64,000 nucleotides of DNA from Candidatus Thiothrix putei (GTDB taxonomy: Bacteria; Pseudomonadota; Gammaproteobacteria; Thiotrichales; Thiotrichaceae), in contig CP124756.1 in the NCBI GenBank assembly GCA_029972225.1, positions 3,888,001-3,952,000 of the forward strand. Direction: 5' to 3'. Position numbers and translations under genes: made by a program. Below, piece by piece: positions 29,370 to 39,700 of this stretch. Positions within the stretch are counted from its first letter, which is position 1. Every line of letters starts with the position of its first letter. Below the pieces are notes generated by a model. It was not told the origin of the DNA. It saw only the letters and a program-made list of their open reading frames with translations, and ran no database searches.

Positions 29370-30608
29370 ATGCACATGAAAACAACCACTTTACTGGCCT
29401 CCGTCCTGTTAGTCACCGGACTTGGCTTACCGCTCGCCTCAATGGCTGAAGAGCTACACTCGCGCATTGACATTGATGCCACTGCCGGTGAAACCAGCAT
29501 CATTATTGCGCCGTTCAGCCCGCTCTCCAAAGTGATCGAAGCGGATCTGCAACGTAGCGGACGCTTTGCCCTGATGGATCCCGCCCGTATTGGGGGTAAT
29601 TTATCCCCCGAAGCCTTGCGGGCGACCGGCGCAGAATACGCAGTGGTCGGCAGTCATAACGGGGATATGAATTTCCAACTGATCAATTTACGCACCGGGC
29701 AAGCGGAAGGCGCATTTCGCATTCCGTCACACCAAAACCAACGCCGCATGGCACACAAAGCCGCCGATCTCGTTTTTGAAAAACTCACCGGTGTTAAAGG
29801 CGCATTCGATACCCGCATCGCCTACGTATCCGCCAGTGGCCCTGCGAAAAACCAAACCTACCAACTGATCGTGTCGGATGCGGACGGTTTCACCCCCCGC
29901 ACCATCGTTTCCTCACGCAAGCCGGTCATGTCACCCAGTTGGTCACCCGATGGCCGACAAGTGGCTTACGTCTCCTACGAAACCGGACGACCGGTGGTAT
30001 ACGCCCAAGACTTAGCCTCAGGCAGTAAGCGCACCATTTCTGACCCGAACCGCTCCAGCATTTCCCCCTCTTGGTCGCCGGATGGGCGCTCCATTGCCTA
30101 CAGCGTGGCAGAACGGGGCAATTACAACATCGTCGTGGCAGGCGCGAATGGTGGCGGCGCACGCCAAATTACCAATACACGCGGTATCAATGCAGAACCA
30201 CAATGGGCAGACAGCAATACGATTGTGTTTACCTCTGACCGCAGCGGGCAACCCCAACTGTACAAAATCACTGCGAGTGGTGGTAGTGAAAGCCGCATGT
30301 CCTTCAGTGGCGGCTATAACGCCGGAGCCAGTATTGCAGGCAATAGTGTCGCAATGGTACGGCAAAATGGCGGCACATCCAGCATCACCATTATGGATGC
30401 CGCGACCAAACAAGAGCGTACTATTTCGCGCGGTACACAAGACGATTCACCTGCCATTTCCCCCAATGGCATGATGGTGTTGTACGCCACGGATGCCGGT
30501 GGACGCAACTCCCTAGCCGTTGCCAGTGACAATGGTAAAGCCCACCAAAGCCTGTATTCACAGGCTGGTGATGTACGCGACCCCGCGTGGTCCCCCTACC
30601 TTGATTAA
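29370..30608 (+). CDS. tolB: Tol-Pal system protein TolB
   Basis: A periplasmic beta-propeller protein that binds Pal and TolA. A Sec signal peptide (hydrophobic core LLASVLLVTGLGLPLASMA, cleaved near SMA-EE) precedes the N-terminal TolB domain. Repeated propeller motifs follow (SWSPDGRQVAYVS, SWSPDGRSIAYS, WADSNTIVFTSDRSG, AISPNGMMVLYAT). The start may be ATG 29370 or ATG 29376. The last base of the stop overlaps the pal start. Confidence 0.96.
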   Translation: MHMKTTTLLASVLLVTGLGLPLASMAEELHSRIDIDATAGETSIIIAPFSPLSKVIEADLQRSGRFALMDPARIGGNLSPEALRATGAEYAVVGSHNGDMNFQLINLRTGQAEGAFRIPSHQNQRRMAHKAADLVFEKLTGVKGAFDTRIAYVSASGPAKNQTYQLIVSDADGFTPRTIVSSRKPVMSPSWSPDGRQVAYVSYETGRPVVYAQDLASGSKRTISDPNRSSISPSWSPDGRSIAYSVAERGNYNIVVAGANGGGARQITNTRGINAEPQWADSNTIVFTSDRSGQPQLYKITASGGSESRMSFSGGYNAGASIAGNSVAMVRQNGGTSSITIMDAATKQERTISRGTQDDSPAISPNGMMVLYATDAGGRNSLAVASDNGKAHQSLYSQAGDVRDPAWSPYLD

Positions 30609-31195
30609 TGAATAGCGAGATGAGTGTTATGAATAGGAAAGCATTAGCAATGTCAGTATTGGTTGCCGCATTAAGTATTACTGGCTGCCAACAAGTTCCG
30701 CCGAATGGTGCAGGCACAGGCGGTACAACAGGTAGTGGTTATGGAACCGGCGGTGGCTACGGCACAGGCGGCTATGGCACGGGTGGCACTTACGGGAACG
30801 GCTACGGCACAGGTACTGGGCAATACACACCCGCAGAACTGCGCAACCCCAACAGCATTCTCGCGCAACGGGTCATTTACTTCGACCTTGACCGCTCGGA
30901 GATCAAACCGGAGTACATGAATATCCTCAATGCTCACGCCTCTTTACTTGCCGCCTACCCTAACCTGCGGGTACGGTTAGAAGGCCATGCAGACGAACGT
31001 GGCTCACGCGAATACAACGTCGCCCTGTCTGAACGGCGCGGCTATTCAGTACTCGATTACATGCAAGTCAAAGGCAGCAGCAGCAACCAGATGGAAGTCA
31101 TCGGTTATGGCGAAGAAGTTCCTGCTGTTTTCGGGCATAATGAAAGCGCGTGGGGTAAAAACCGCCGCGTCGAAATCAAATATGCCGGAGAATAA
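30608..31195 (+). CDS. pal: Peptidoglycan-associated lipoprotein Pal
   Basis: An outer-membrane lipoprotein that binds peptidoglycan. Lipobox LSITGC near residue 27, then an unusual Gly/Tyr/Thr-rich linker of repeated GTGGxYG units (about residues 35-72). The OmpA-like C-terminal domain shows IYFDLDRSEIKPEY and LEGHADERGSREYNVALSERR, which carry the diaminopimelate-binding Asp and Arg. The start could be ATG 30608, 30620 or 30629; all are in frame and precede the signal sequence. Confidence 0.96.
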   Translation: MNSEMSVMNRKALAMSVLVAALSITGCQQVPPNGAGTGGTTGSGYGTGGGYGTGGYGTGGTYGNGYGTGTGQYTPAELRNPNSILAQRVIYFDLDRSEIKPEYMNILNAHASLLAAYPNLRVRLEGHADERGSREYNVALSERRGYSVLDYMQVKGSSSNQMEVIGYGEEVPAVFGHNESAWGKNRRVEIKYAGE

Positions 31196-31199
31196 TGTC

Positions 31200-32129
31200 A
31201 TGCAAAACAAGCTAAACCGCAGCGTCCTAGCCGCTTTGGTAGCTACTCTACTGACTGCGCCCGTCGTGGCGCAACCCATGTCAGATGAAGCGGCAGTCCA
31301 GTTACTGCAACGGGTGAATGAGCTGGAGCAAGAACTGCGCAACCTGCGGGGTGATAACGAAACCCTGCAAAACGAGCTGGAAACCATCCGCAAAAGTCAG
31401 CAGGATACCTTTCAACAAGTTGACGAACGGATTGAAAAGCTGCAAAGCGAGACTCCCGACACCACGAACAGCGGCACTTCTGCTGACAAAGTGTTGGACA
31501 ATACGGACGCCGCTGCTCTTAAAGCCAAGGAATCCGCCACTGACGTTACCGACAAGGTAACTAAAACAGATCCCAACGGCTTCTACAGCTACGGCACTGG
31601 CAAGTCAGATGACAAAAATCTACCTGCGGATAAAGCGGCTGTTCCTCCAGCAGAGGCTAAAACAGATGCATCCACAGACGTCAAAGCAGATACGGCGAAT
31701 AGCAGTGAGATAAAAACGCCTGACAAAGTAGCCCTACCCGAACAGGAAGAGCGTTCTGTTTATGACCATGCTTTCCAAACCTTGCTGCAAGACCCGAAAG
31801 AAGCGGTTCCAGAATTTCGCGCTTTCCTCAAGGATTACCCCAAAAGCCCACTGGCTGCCAGCGCACAATACTGGGTAGGTGAAGCGTTATACGCTGAAAA
31901 GGATTTCAAAGCAGCTATTGAAGAGTTCTTAGTGGTACTCAAAGAACACAAAGGTAGCGACAAAGCCCCGGATGCCGCACTCAAGTTAGGCTACAGCTTC
32001 TACGAACTCAAAGACTGGGAAAAAGCCCGCAAGACCTTGGAAGACGTGATCAGCTTCTTCCCCGATAACGCGGAAACTAGCAAACTGGCCAAAGCAAGGC
32101 TTAACCAAATGCAGGCTGAGGGGCACTAA
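31200..32129 (+). CDS. cpoB: Cell division coordinator CpoB (YbgF)
   Basis: A periplasmic Tol-associated protein that coordinates peptidoglycan synthesis with outer-membrane constriction. Signal peptide (residues 1-24, ending APVVAQP), an N-terminal trimerising coiled coil (LLQRVNELEQELRNLRGDNETLQNEL), a variable Thr/Asp/Lys-rich linker, then three TPR units in the last ~125 residues. The frame is open far upstream inside pal, but ATG 31200 gives the signal peptide and follows GGAG. 309 residues. A terminator overlaps its stop codon, ending the tol-pal transcript. Confidence 0.93.
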   Translation: MQNKLNRSVLAALVATLLTAPVVAQPMSDEAAVQLLQRVNELEQELRNLRGDNETLQNELETIRKSQQDTFQQVDERIEKLQSETPDTTNSGTSADKVLDNTDAAALKAKESATDVTDKVTKTDPNGFYSYGTGKSDDKNLPADKAAVPPAEAKTDASTDVKADTANSSEIKTPDKVALPEQEERSVYDHAFQTLLQDPKEAVPEFRAFLKDYPKSPLAASAQYWVGEALYAEKDFKAAIEEFLVVLKEHKGSDKAPDAALKLGYSFYELKDWEKARKTLEDVISFFPDNAETSKLAKARLNQMQAEGH

Positions 32130-32143
32130 GCCCCTCTTTTTTT
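32118..32143 (+). terminator. Rho-independent terminator of the tol-pal operon
   Basis: A seven-pair stem GAGGGGC / GCCCCTC (32118-32124 with 32130-32136) with a five-base loop, followed by seven T residues. It includes the cpoB stop codon in its loop. Confidence 0.93.
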
Positions 32144-32232
32144 AATCAGACTGACAGCTTCTTCTGCAAAATTCTGCTTCTTTGCATATAGTTATTGGGC
32201 ATGGATGACCATTAAAAATAGCGGAGATGTGC

Positions 32233-32448
32233 ATGTTCGGCAAAAAAATCCCCAAATCCCCCCCTGCCATTGATCTAATGCAGGCATTCCCCACGCCGTT
32301 AAAAACCGCCGCAGCGCGACGTTTCATGGAGTTTTGCTTGCAAGACTTGCCTCGCCATACCCATGCGGATGGCTTTGATCCCCACGTGTATGCGGATGCT
32401 GTCGCGCTGGTGATCAGTCGCCTCGAAGCCACCCGCCACATGGAGTAA
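32233..32448 (+). CDS. Small conserved-looking protein preceding the YhaN/SbcC-like ATPase
   Basis: 71 residues from ATG 32233 (GGAG 6 bp upstream; an earlier ATG at 32227 lies too close to that site). Mostly helical and soluble, with no signal or membrane segment: PSAIDL-type start, then RRFMEFCLQDLPRHTHADGFD and VALVISRLEATRHME. I do not recognise a family. It ends 5 bp before the ATPase gene, so the two are probably co-translated and may act together. Confidence 0.65.
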   Translation: MFGKKIPKSPPAIDLMQAFPTPLKTAAARRFMEFCLQDLPRHTHADGFDPHVYADAVALVISRLEATRHME

Positions 32449-32453
32449 GTCAG

Positions 32454-34310
32454 ATGATCATCACTGCCATTAACGCCGAAAACTTCCGTAAATACACCAG
32501 TCTGCAACTGGATAACTTGCCTGATCGTGGCCTCATTGCCCTGAGTGGTGGCAATGAATCGGGCAAAAGCAGCATTGGTGATGCCATCCAATTCGGTTTG
32601 TTCGGGCGCACCGATCAAGTTCCCCCCGAAGAAGCAGCCAAATTGATTCACTGGGGTACAAACCAAGCCAGCGTTGCCCTACGCTTGCAACACCGGGGGC
32701 ACGAATACCGCCTAGTACGCTCGATCGACACCGAGGGCAACGTTGCTGCAACACTGTTTTCCACTGAGGAAGAAGTCACGCTTGCCGACACCCCGGAAAG
32801 TGTCGAACGGCAGATCAAAGCACTGTTCGGCTATTATTATGGTGCATTTTCCAAAGCCTTTTACTGGGGGCAACAAAGCAGCAACACCAAGGAAGGTGAT
32901 AGTGACAATCTACGCGCCATTGCTGGCCTTAAAGAACACGCCAACCTGAGCAAACAACTCGAACGCGAACAACAAGAACGCCTCGATACCCTCAAGGAAC
33001 TGGAAGGCCGCAGCCGCCATACGCTGAATGCCATCGACACCTTGCATATTGATGACACCCAACTGCCACGCCTCAACACGATTGTTGCGGATATTGAAGC
33101 GCGTCAGCAACAACTCACCTTAATGGGGCAACGGCTAGACAAGGAGTCACTAGCCTACCCTGCCAATCTTGAGGCTTTTCAAGGTGTTGACCGCAACACC
33201 CGTAAGCTGGGACTGTGGACTACGCTTACCTTACTCGTGTTTCTTATTGCCCTACTCATTGGCTTATTCCTGATGTTTACCCCAGAATGGGGTAATAAAC
33301 TGTTAAGTGCTATTTCAACACCAACACAAGACTTAGTGGGGAGGAGTGCTATTCGACTCGCCTCGCTTGCAGCGCTGGTGGGGGCAATCCTCTTGGTTTA
33401 CGGTTGGTATGTGGACGTGCGTCGCTTACGCCCCTTGCAAACCCAAGCCAATCACCTTGCTGCGGCACTAGACGATAGTTACCAAGCCTGTACCCAACCC
33501 ATCAGTCGCCACTTACAAACCGATAGCATCGACTATTTAGTGGAAAAACACTTGGATTTCCCCGAAACCAGCACCAACCACCCCGATATGGTCGCCATAC
33601 CAGAGTGGACACAAGCAGCACGGCAGTATCAATCCAAAGCACTATACGTGCACAGTGCCGCTGACACCCTGAATATTGGGCTGACCAACCGTCGCCAAGA
33701 ACTGGCACAACACCTTGAAACGGTTAAAGCCGATATGCTCACAGCCCAACAACAACTGGAGCATCGTGCTCATTTGCAAACGTTAGCAACCGAGCAAGAA
33801 ACCACGCTGGAAAACGAACGTCGCCAACAAGTCGTCACCAGCACAGCCATCGACCTGTTGCAGCGTGATGCCAGCCATTCTATCGAACGCTTCAACCAGT
33901 TGGTCAAAACCCGTTGCCCAGAGTTGTTGCAACGTTTCACCCAAACCCACTACAAATCCCTGGAAATCTTGCCTGACTTCAGCCTAAAGGTATTGTCGGA
34001 AGAAAAAGGTGATTATCTCGATTTCAATGAGATCTCCACCGGTACACAACGGCAAGTTGCGTTAGCGATGCGTATCGCCCTAGCGAATGCATTGGCAGAT
34101 GCCACTAAAACCGATAAACAAATGCTGTTCTTGGATGAGCCATTTGCCTTTTTTGACCCCGAACGCACGCAGAACACCCTACAAAGTCTGGCAGAAACCA
34201 GTAAAGGTGTAATGAGTCAAATATGGTTGACAGCCCAAACCCAACCAGAAGGAGTTAAACTGGCAAGGAGCATCCATTGCCAGCAAGGGAATCATGCCCT
34301 GAAGGTATAG
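32454..34310 (+). CDS. YhaN/SbcC-like SMC-type ATPase with membrane segments
   Basis: An ABC-type ATPase of the SbcC/Rad50/YhaN group. The N-terminal half has ITAINAENFRKYTSLQL and Walker A GGNESGKSS; the C-terminal half has a signature region ISTGTQRQVALAMRIALA and Walker B MLFLDEPFAFFD. Between them, coiled coil is interrupted by two membrane helices at about residues 250-275 and 300-325, a layout known in YhaN-type proteins. At 618 residues it is shorter than SbcC (~1050) or YhaN (~960), so the arms are short. No SbcD/YhaO nuclease gene lies beside it; a 71-residue unknown precedes it instead. GGAG precedes ATG 32454. Role unknown: DNA-end metabolism at the membrane is the family expectation. 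Confidence 0.8.
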   Translation: MIITAINAENFRKYTSLQLDNLPDRGLIALSGGNESGKSSIGDAIQFGLFGRTDQVPPEEAAKLIHWGTNQASVALRLQHRGHEYRLVRSIDTEGNVAATLFSTEEEVTLADTPESVERQIKALFGYYYGAFSKAFYWGQQSSNTKEGDSDNLRAIAGLKEHANLSKQLEREQQERLDTLKELEGRSRHTLNAIDTLHIDDTQLPRLNTIVADIEARQQQLTLMGQRLDKESLAYPANLEAFQGVDRNTRKLGLWTTLTLLVFLIALLIGLFLMFTPEWGNKLLSAISTPTQDLVGRSAIRLASLAALVGAILLVYGWYVDVRRLRPLQTQANHLAAALDDSYQACTQPISRHLQTDSIDYLVEKHLDFPETSTNHPDMVAIPEWTQAARQYQSKALYVHSAADTLNIGLTNRRQELAQHLETVKADMLTAQQQLEHRAHLQTLATEQETTLENERRQQVVTSTAIDLLQRDASHSIERFNQLVKTRCPELLQRFTQTHYKSLEILPDFSLKVLSEEKGDYLDFNEISTGTQRQVALAMRIALANALADATKTDKQMLFLDEPFAFFDPERTQNTLQSLAETSKGVMSQIWLTAQTQPEGVKLARSIHCQQGNHALKV

Positions 34311-34374
34311 AGGCTTTCTTCTTTGCGATTTGTCAAACTATAATCGCCTCTGCACTACAGCTAGAGGAGTTACT

Positions 34375-35640
34375 ATGACATTTGATAATTTTGCATCCGC
34401 ACAGTCGTTTTTGCTGATCGCGGGGTTTGTGATTGCCTTCATCATGGGGGCAATCGTCAACAAAACACATTTTTGTACCATGGGCGCGGTATCGGACTGG
34501 ATCAATATGGGCGATACCGGGCGTTTCCGTGCTTGGGGTTTAGCCATTGGCGTTGCCCTATTAGGGGTGGTATTACTGGAAATGGTGGGGCTGGTGAATG
34601 CCAACGGCTCTTACCCGCCTTACCGTAACGGGCAACTGATCTGGGCTGAAAATCTACTCGGTGGTATTCTGTTTGGCATCGGCATGACCATTGCTGGCGG
34701 CTGCGGCAATAAGTGCTTAGTGCGCATTGGGGCGGGCAATCTCAAATCCATTTTCGTGTTTCTGATCATTGGAGTTGTCGCCTATTTCATGTTAAATCCA
34801 TTCCCCGGCTCGGATAAAACCTTGTATTCTTTATTGTTCTACCCATGGCTTAATCCTTTAGCCGTGAATATGGGCAACTCACAAGATTTGGGCAGCGTCA
34901 TTGCAGGCGAAGGTAATGCCCTGATCGCACGACTGGTCATCGGTTTGATTATTGGACTATTTCTAGTATGGCTGGCATTCAAATCCAAAGATTTCCGCAG
35001 CAGTAGCGACTTCGCACTTGGCGGCATTGCCGTCGGTTTATGCGTTTTAGCGGCGTGGTATGTCACCAGCAATATCGTCGTAACCATCGACGAGCAACCT
35101 TACCCCCTTACCCAATATTACAGTGAATGGGACATGCTGGCAGAATCTGAGGAAGGCAAACCGGCTATCGGTGCAGCACTCAGCTCACAATCGTTTACCT
35201 TCATCAATCCAATGGCGCAAGCGGTGGGCTACGCAGCGGGTGGTTTCAACAGCAGTCTGTTGACCTTTGGTGTAATGGCTTTCTTTGGTGTGATGGCAGG
35301 CTCATTAGCTTGGGCATTGGTCAGCCGCACCTTCCGCATCGAATGGTTCGCTTCTGTGGGCGATGTGATTAACCACGTCTTAGGTGCAACCCTAATGGGT
35401 ATCGGCGGGGTATTAGCAATGGGTTGCACAGTAGGGCAAGCAATTACCGGTGTTTCTACCCTCGCGATTGGCTCATTTATCGCCTTTGCAGGCATCGTAC
35501 TGGGTAGTGCACTGACGATGAAAGTACAGTTCTACAAAATGATGTACGAAGAAGAAGCCAGTTTTGGCAAAGCGTTAATTACCGGCTTAGTCGATTTGAA
35601 ACTACTGCCTGAATCTTTGCGTAAACTGGAAAAAGTTTAA
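34375..35640 (+). CDS. YeeE/YedE-family sulfur-compound transporter
   Basis: A membrane protein of 421 residues with about ten hydrophobic helices. Conserved cysteine motifs of the thiosulfate channel family (TsuA/YeeE) are visible: THFCTMGAVSDW, GGCGNKCLVR and GCTVGQAITG, where the Cys residues pass the sulfur anion. The sequence looks like two related halves fused (two YeeE repeats), which is common. ATG 34375 follows AGAGGAG and was chosen over an upstream in-frame ATG at 34330. Import of thiosulfate or a similar anion fits a sulfur-oxidising host; the actual substrate is inferred. Confidence 0.9.
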   Translation: MTFDNFASAQSFLLIAGFVIAFIMGAIVNKTHFCTMGAVSDWINMGDTGRFRAWGLAIGVALLGVVLLEMVGLVNANGSYPPYRNGQLIWAENLLGGILFGIGMTIAGGCGNKCLVRIGAGNLKSIFVFLIIGVVAYFMLNPFPGSDKTLYSLLFYPWLNPLAVNMGNSQDLGSVIAGEGNALIARLVIGLIIGLFLVWLAFKSKDFRSSSDFALGGIAVGLCVLAAWYVTSNIVVTIDEQPYPLTQYYSEWDMLAESEEGKPAIGAALSSQSFTFINPMAQAVGYAAGGFNSSLLTFGVMAFFGVMAGSLAWALVSRTFRIEWFASVGDVINHVLGATLMGIGGVLAMGCTVGQAITGVSTLAIGSFIAFAGIVLGSALTMKVQFYKMMYEEEASFGKALITGLVDLKLLPESLRKLEKV

Positions 35641-35658
35641 CAGAACCTGAAAAAAGAC

Positions 35659-35686
35659 TTGCACGCCAAAAGTCTTTCCTTATAAT
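35659..35686 (+). promoter_or_regulatory. Sigma-70 promoter of tRNA-Lys
   Basis: TTGCAC (35659-35664), a 16-bp spacer and a perfect TATAAT (35681-35686), followed by a GC-rich stretch and the tRNA 13 bp downstream. Confidence 0.8.
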
Positions 35687-35699
35687 AGCGCTCTCTCAC

Positions 35700-35775
35700 G
35701 GGCCGTTAGCTCAGTCGGTAGAGCATCTGACTTTTAATTAGGTGGTCGTGCGTTCGAGTCGCACACGGCCCACCA
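35700..35775 (+). tRNA. tRNA-Lys (anticodon TTT)
   Basis: A 76-nt cloverleaf. The acceptor stem is GGGCCGT / ACGGCCC, the D arm GCTC / GAGC, the anticodon loop CTTTTAA with anticodon TTT, and the T arm GTGCG-TTCGAGT-CGCAC. The CCA end is encoded. The anticodon stem contains two G-T pairs. A promoter precedes it and a terminator follows. Confidence 0.97.
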
Positions 35776-35783
35776 TACAAAAC

Positions 35784-35818
35784 AAAGGGTTGCACCCATA
35801 AAAGTGCAGCCCTTTTTT
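35784..35818 (+). terminator. Rho-independent terminator after tRNA-Lys
   Basis: The stem GGGTTGCAC (35787-35795) pairs with GTGCAGCCC (35804-35812), extended by AAA/TTT, and runs into a T6 tract. Confidence 0.92.
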
Positions 35819-35857
35819 GTTTCTGACGTTCTATCATCTTATGGAACAACTCCTACC

Positions 35858-36208
35858 ATGCAACACCCCATTATCATCAGCATCCTGCTACTGCTATGCA
35901 GCAACGTGTTCATGACGTTCGCTTGGTATGCCCATCTGAAGGAACTCAATCACAAACCATGGCTCATCGCCGCCTTATTCAGTTGGGGCATTGCCCTGTT
36001 TGAATACTTGCTGCAAGTACCCGCCAACCGCATTGGCTACACAGCACTCAGTGTCGGGCAACTCAAAATCATGCAAGAAGTGATCACCTTGACAGTATTT
36101 GTACCCTTTGCCGTGTTCTACTTGAAAGAACCGCTCAAGCTAGACTACCTGTGGGCAGGACTATGCATACTGGGAGCCGTGTATTTTATTTTTCGCGATA
36201 AGCTGTAG
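35858..36208 (+). CDS. DUF486 (DMT-superfamily-like) small membrane protein
   Basis: 116 residues with four hydrophobic helices, resembling half of an EamA/drug-metabolite transporter. The family signature is present: SNVFMTFAWYAHLKE, FSWGIALFEYLLQVPANRIGY and LKIMQEVITLTVFVPFAVFYLKEPLK. ATG 35858 was chosen because the longer frame starts inside the tRNA terminator. Function of the family is unknown. It is a single-gene unit. Confidence 0.88.
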   Translation: MQHPIIISILLLLCSNVFMTFAWYAHLKELNHKPWLIAALFSWGIALFEYLLQVPANRIGYTALSVGQLKIMQEVITLTVFVPFAVFYLKEPLKLDYLWAGLCILGAVYFIFRDKL

Positions 36209-36317
36209 CTGAACATTAAATCTTAGCTGTCACAAAAAGTTCATCTTTCTGCACATCTGCGCAAGCGGGGCAACCGCGCTATACTTGACTATGTTCTTCT
36301 ATCGCTATCAAAATATT

Positions 36318-36662
36318 ATGCAATTGGAAATTTTCACCAAAGCCCTTGCCGACCAGACCCGTCTACGCATCCTGTTATTACTAGCAGTAAGGCGGGAACT
36401 ATGTGTCTGTGAACTGACCCAAGCATTGGAGCTAGCACAGCCGAAAATTTCCCGCCATTTGGCGGTTTTGCGTGAGAGCGGTTTACTACAAGACCGCAAA
36501 ACTGGGCTATGGGTGTATTATCGCCTGCACCCGGACTTACCCCAGTGGGCAACTGCTACCTTGGACAACCTGCATTCAGGCAGCATGACTGAAACACTGT
36601 TCCTGTCAGACCGACAGCGTTTAGATAATGCCAACCGTATCGGGGAAAGCTGCACAAGCTGA
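36318..36662 (+). CDS. ArsR-family metalloregulatory repressor
   Basis: A winged-helix repressor of about 114 residues. The helix-turn-helix reads ELTQALELAQPKISRHLAVLRESGLL, followed by the wing DRKTGLWVYYRL. The metal-sensing pair of the ArsR type is visible as ELCVCELTQ (CxC at the start of the recognition region), as in arsenite/antimonite sensors. A TATACT -10-like box at 36280-36285 makes the upstream ATG codons at 36285 and 36291 unlikely, so ATG 36318 (QLEIFTKALADQTR) is preferred. No arsenic resistance gene lies beside it; the convergent neighbour is a P-type ATPase-like gene, so the regulated gene is uncertain. Confidence 0.88.
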   Translation: MQLEIFTKALADQTRLRILLLLAVRRELCVCELTQALELAQPKISRHLAVLRESGLLQDRKTGLWVYYRLHPDLPQWATATLDNLHSGSMTETLFLSDRQRLDNANRIGESCTS

Positions 36663-36743
36663 AGTTACCAACTGCTTGCTTCAATCGCATGTTTTCTTCA
36701 GCAAGGCGGTCAATGCCCCCAAAACACGGCACAAGTGCCCCCA

Positions 36744-39700
36744 CTAACCTTCCCGCAACAAAGTACCCAAATCAATCAATGCCGCATTCGCCCGTGAAAT
36801 TTGCGATGCCATCACCAAGGAATGGTTAGCCACAAAACTGTAACCACTGCCATTGAGGATAACCGGACTCCATATCATGGCTTGTGTATCTTCCAGCTTA
36901 TTAATGATTTGGCGCAAACTCACCAAAGCATTTTTCTGACGCAGAATATCCTCAAAATCCGCTTCAATCGCTTTCAATAAATGTAACAGCGCCCAAGTTT
37001 GCCCCCGTGCTTGATAAAACACATCATCAACCTTTAAACGCGGGGTTTTCACGATCACTTCATTAGGGTCATCGGTTGCCGGTAACACTTCGGGTTGCAA
37101 CTCAATGCCGGGTACGGGTGTCACACTGCCGTCACGTTGCATCGCAGCGCCCTCTTCTTTCACTTGGCGAATACCAACGCTGGCACTCAAGGCAATGGAT
37201 AGCGAACCCATTTGGCGTTGCACCTTGTTCAACCAGTTATTCAGGTTATCCGAACGGGCATAAAACTGCGCCTGACCTTGCTGCAAACGCTGCAAATACG
37301 CCTCCAATGCCTGTGCCCCTTCATTGAACTGGCTTTCTGCCGGAGGAAACAGCCACAGCTTACCATCGGTATTGAACCGCAATTGCGCCCTCACCAAGTC
37401 CGGGTCGGCGGCTGACTGTGATTGCGAACGGCTCAAATCATCCCGCATTGCCAGCGACATATCCCGTAATTGCGTCAATACCCCCAATTCCCAGTTCGGA
37501 ATATTGTCCATCACAATGCCTGGCGGGGTCACATCATTACTCAAATAACCGCCGGGCTTATCCAATAAGGTATTGGCAATGTGCGCCAAAGTAGCGGTGG
37601 TAATAACACCGGGGCGCAGCGGCTCATTGGCACTAACACCCACCATCTGCCGCGCATTGGCACGCACGTCAAAGGTATCCGGGTCACGGCTCCACAAAAA
37701 CATCAACAGCGCCTGCGTGACCAAGAAAATAATCAGGAAAAATTGCAGCGTCCACCGCAAGCCTTTTTCCCGCCAGAAACGCGGGTCAAAATGCCGTAAC
37801 AGGTAAATCAAAACGGCACGCCCCCAACCTTCCACATTACGTTGCATTGCCTTTTCAAACTCCACGACCACAAAAACCAATGAACCAACGCCGACTATCC
37901 AGAACCACGCATACAAATCAATTGCATCCGTGCCAAATACGCCCTGAAAAGCAGGCATATACGTAAACAACCCCTGTAATACCAATACGGAGACAATCGC
38001 GGCTAATAACCACGGATTTTCACGCAAGCTCGCCCATTGCCACCCCGGTTCACTCGCATGGCGCACACTCAACAAGTAGAAAATCTGCCCGATTACCAAG
38101 GTATTCAGTGCTGCCGTGCGAGCCGCCTCCAAGGTTTCACCGCGCTGCAATTCCCAGTGGAAAATGGCTAATACACTCACCAACAGCAGCCCCGATACCA
38201 ACAACAGCCGCCACACCAAGAAGCCGCTGATTAACGATCCCACCGGCTGTGCGATGGGTTGCCCGCGAGCCGCCGGTAATGCCGCTTTCTCAAACGCCAA
38301 GGTCAGCGCCAAAATACCCGCTGTCACCAAATTGACCCACAACACCTGTACCGGCATCAGCGGCAACGCCAAGCCAAACCATGACGCCAAAATAATGGCA
38401 GCGGCTTGTGCGCCATTGGTCGGCAACATGAATTGCACCATTTTGTAAAAATTCTGAAAGACCTTACGCCCCTCCTGCACTGCCGTCATCAGCATCGGCA
38501 ATTGGTCACGCATCAGCACGATTTCTGCTGACTGCCGCGCCGCTTCCGTGCCATGAATAGCAGGAGCCACGCCAACATCCGCCTGTTCCAACGCGGGTGT
38601 ATCGTTTACCCCACCGCCCAGCATTACCACGCGCTCGCCATTTGCTTGCAAAGCCTTGACCAAACGCAATTTTTGTTCAGGGCGTAACCGTGCAAACACA
38701 TCAACGTGCATCACCGTTTCCCGCAAGGCATCCTCATCCAATGCGTCCAAATCAGCTCCCGTTAACACGGTTTCACCGTCACCGATCCCCACTTGCTTGG
38801 CTAATGCGCAAGCAGTCAGCGCGTGATCCCCCGTCAGCATTTTGACGGACAATCCCGCCTGCTGGCAGGCTTGTACCGCTGCCAATGCCGACGCTTGCGG
38901 CGGATCGCCGATGCCCACCACCCCCAATAACACCATTCCGTACCCCACATCCTGATGCGTTAGGGTTTGCAACAGTGCATCGGGTTGGCGGCTGGCAATC
39001 ACCAACGGCTTCATGCCCTCTTCGGCAAGCTTTTTCAGCTTGTCTTCCCAGACATCTTGTTGCAATGGCTCAAGCCCCGTATCGGTTTGCACATGACTGC
39101 AACGCGGCAAAATGGCTTCGGGTGCACCTTTCAACGCCACGTACTGAGCTCCCGTTGCATCTTGGCTTAACGTCGCCGCATAGCGGTAAGTTCGATCAAA
39201 CGGGATACTTGCCAAGCGGGTAAATTGCTGCCGCAATGCGTCAGGCTCCACCCCACATTTATGCGCCATTACCAGCAATGAACCGTCCAAAGGGTCGCCC
39301 AGCACTTGCCAGTGTTTATCCAACTGCTGCAACCGTGCGTCACTGGCTAATACAGCCGCCTGCGCAAGCCGTTGCAAATCAGCGCGGTCATCGTGTTCGG
39401 GAAACTCAAAATTTTCCCGCAAGAGAGCGCCTTGTGGGGCGTACCCCACCCCCTGCAAGCGCACGCCACCACGCGGGGTAATCACCTTTTGCACGGTTAA
39501 TTCATGGCGGGTCAGGGTATGGCTTTTATCCGTACACACCACGCTCACCGTTCCCAAGGTTTCCACCGCAGCAAGCTGGCGCACCATCACATCTTGTCGC
39601 GCCAAGCGCCTGACACTGATCGCCAACATAATCGCAAACAACGCCGGTAAACCTTCCGGCACAATCGCAACAGCGAAACTCGCCATCGCTTGCAACAACC

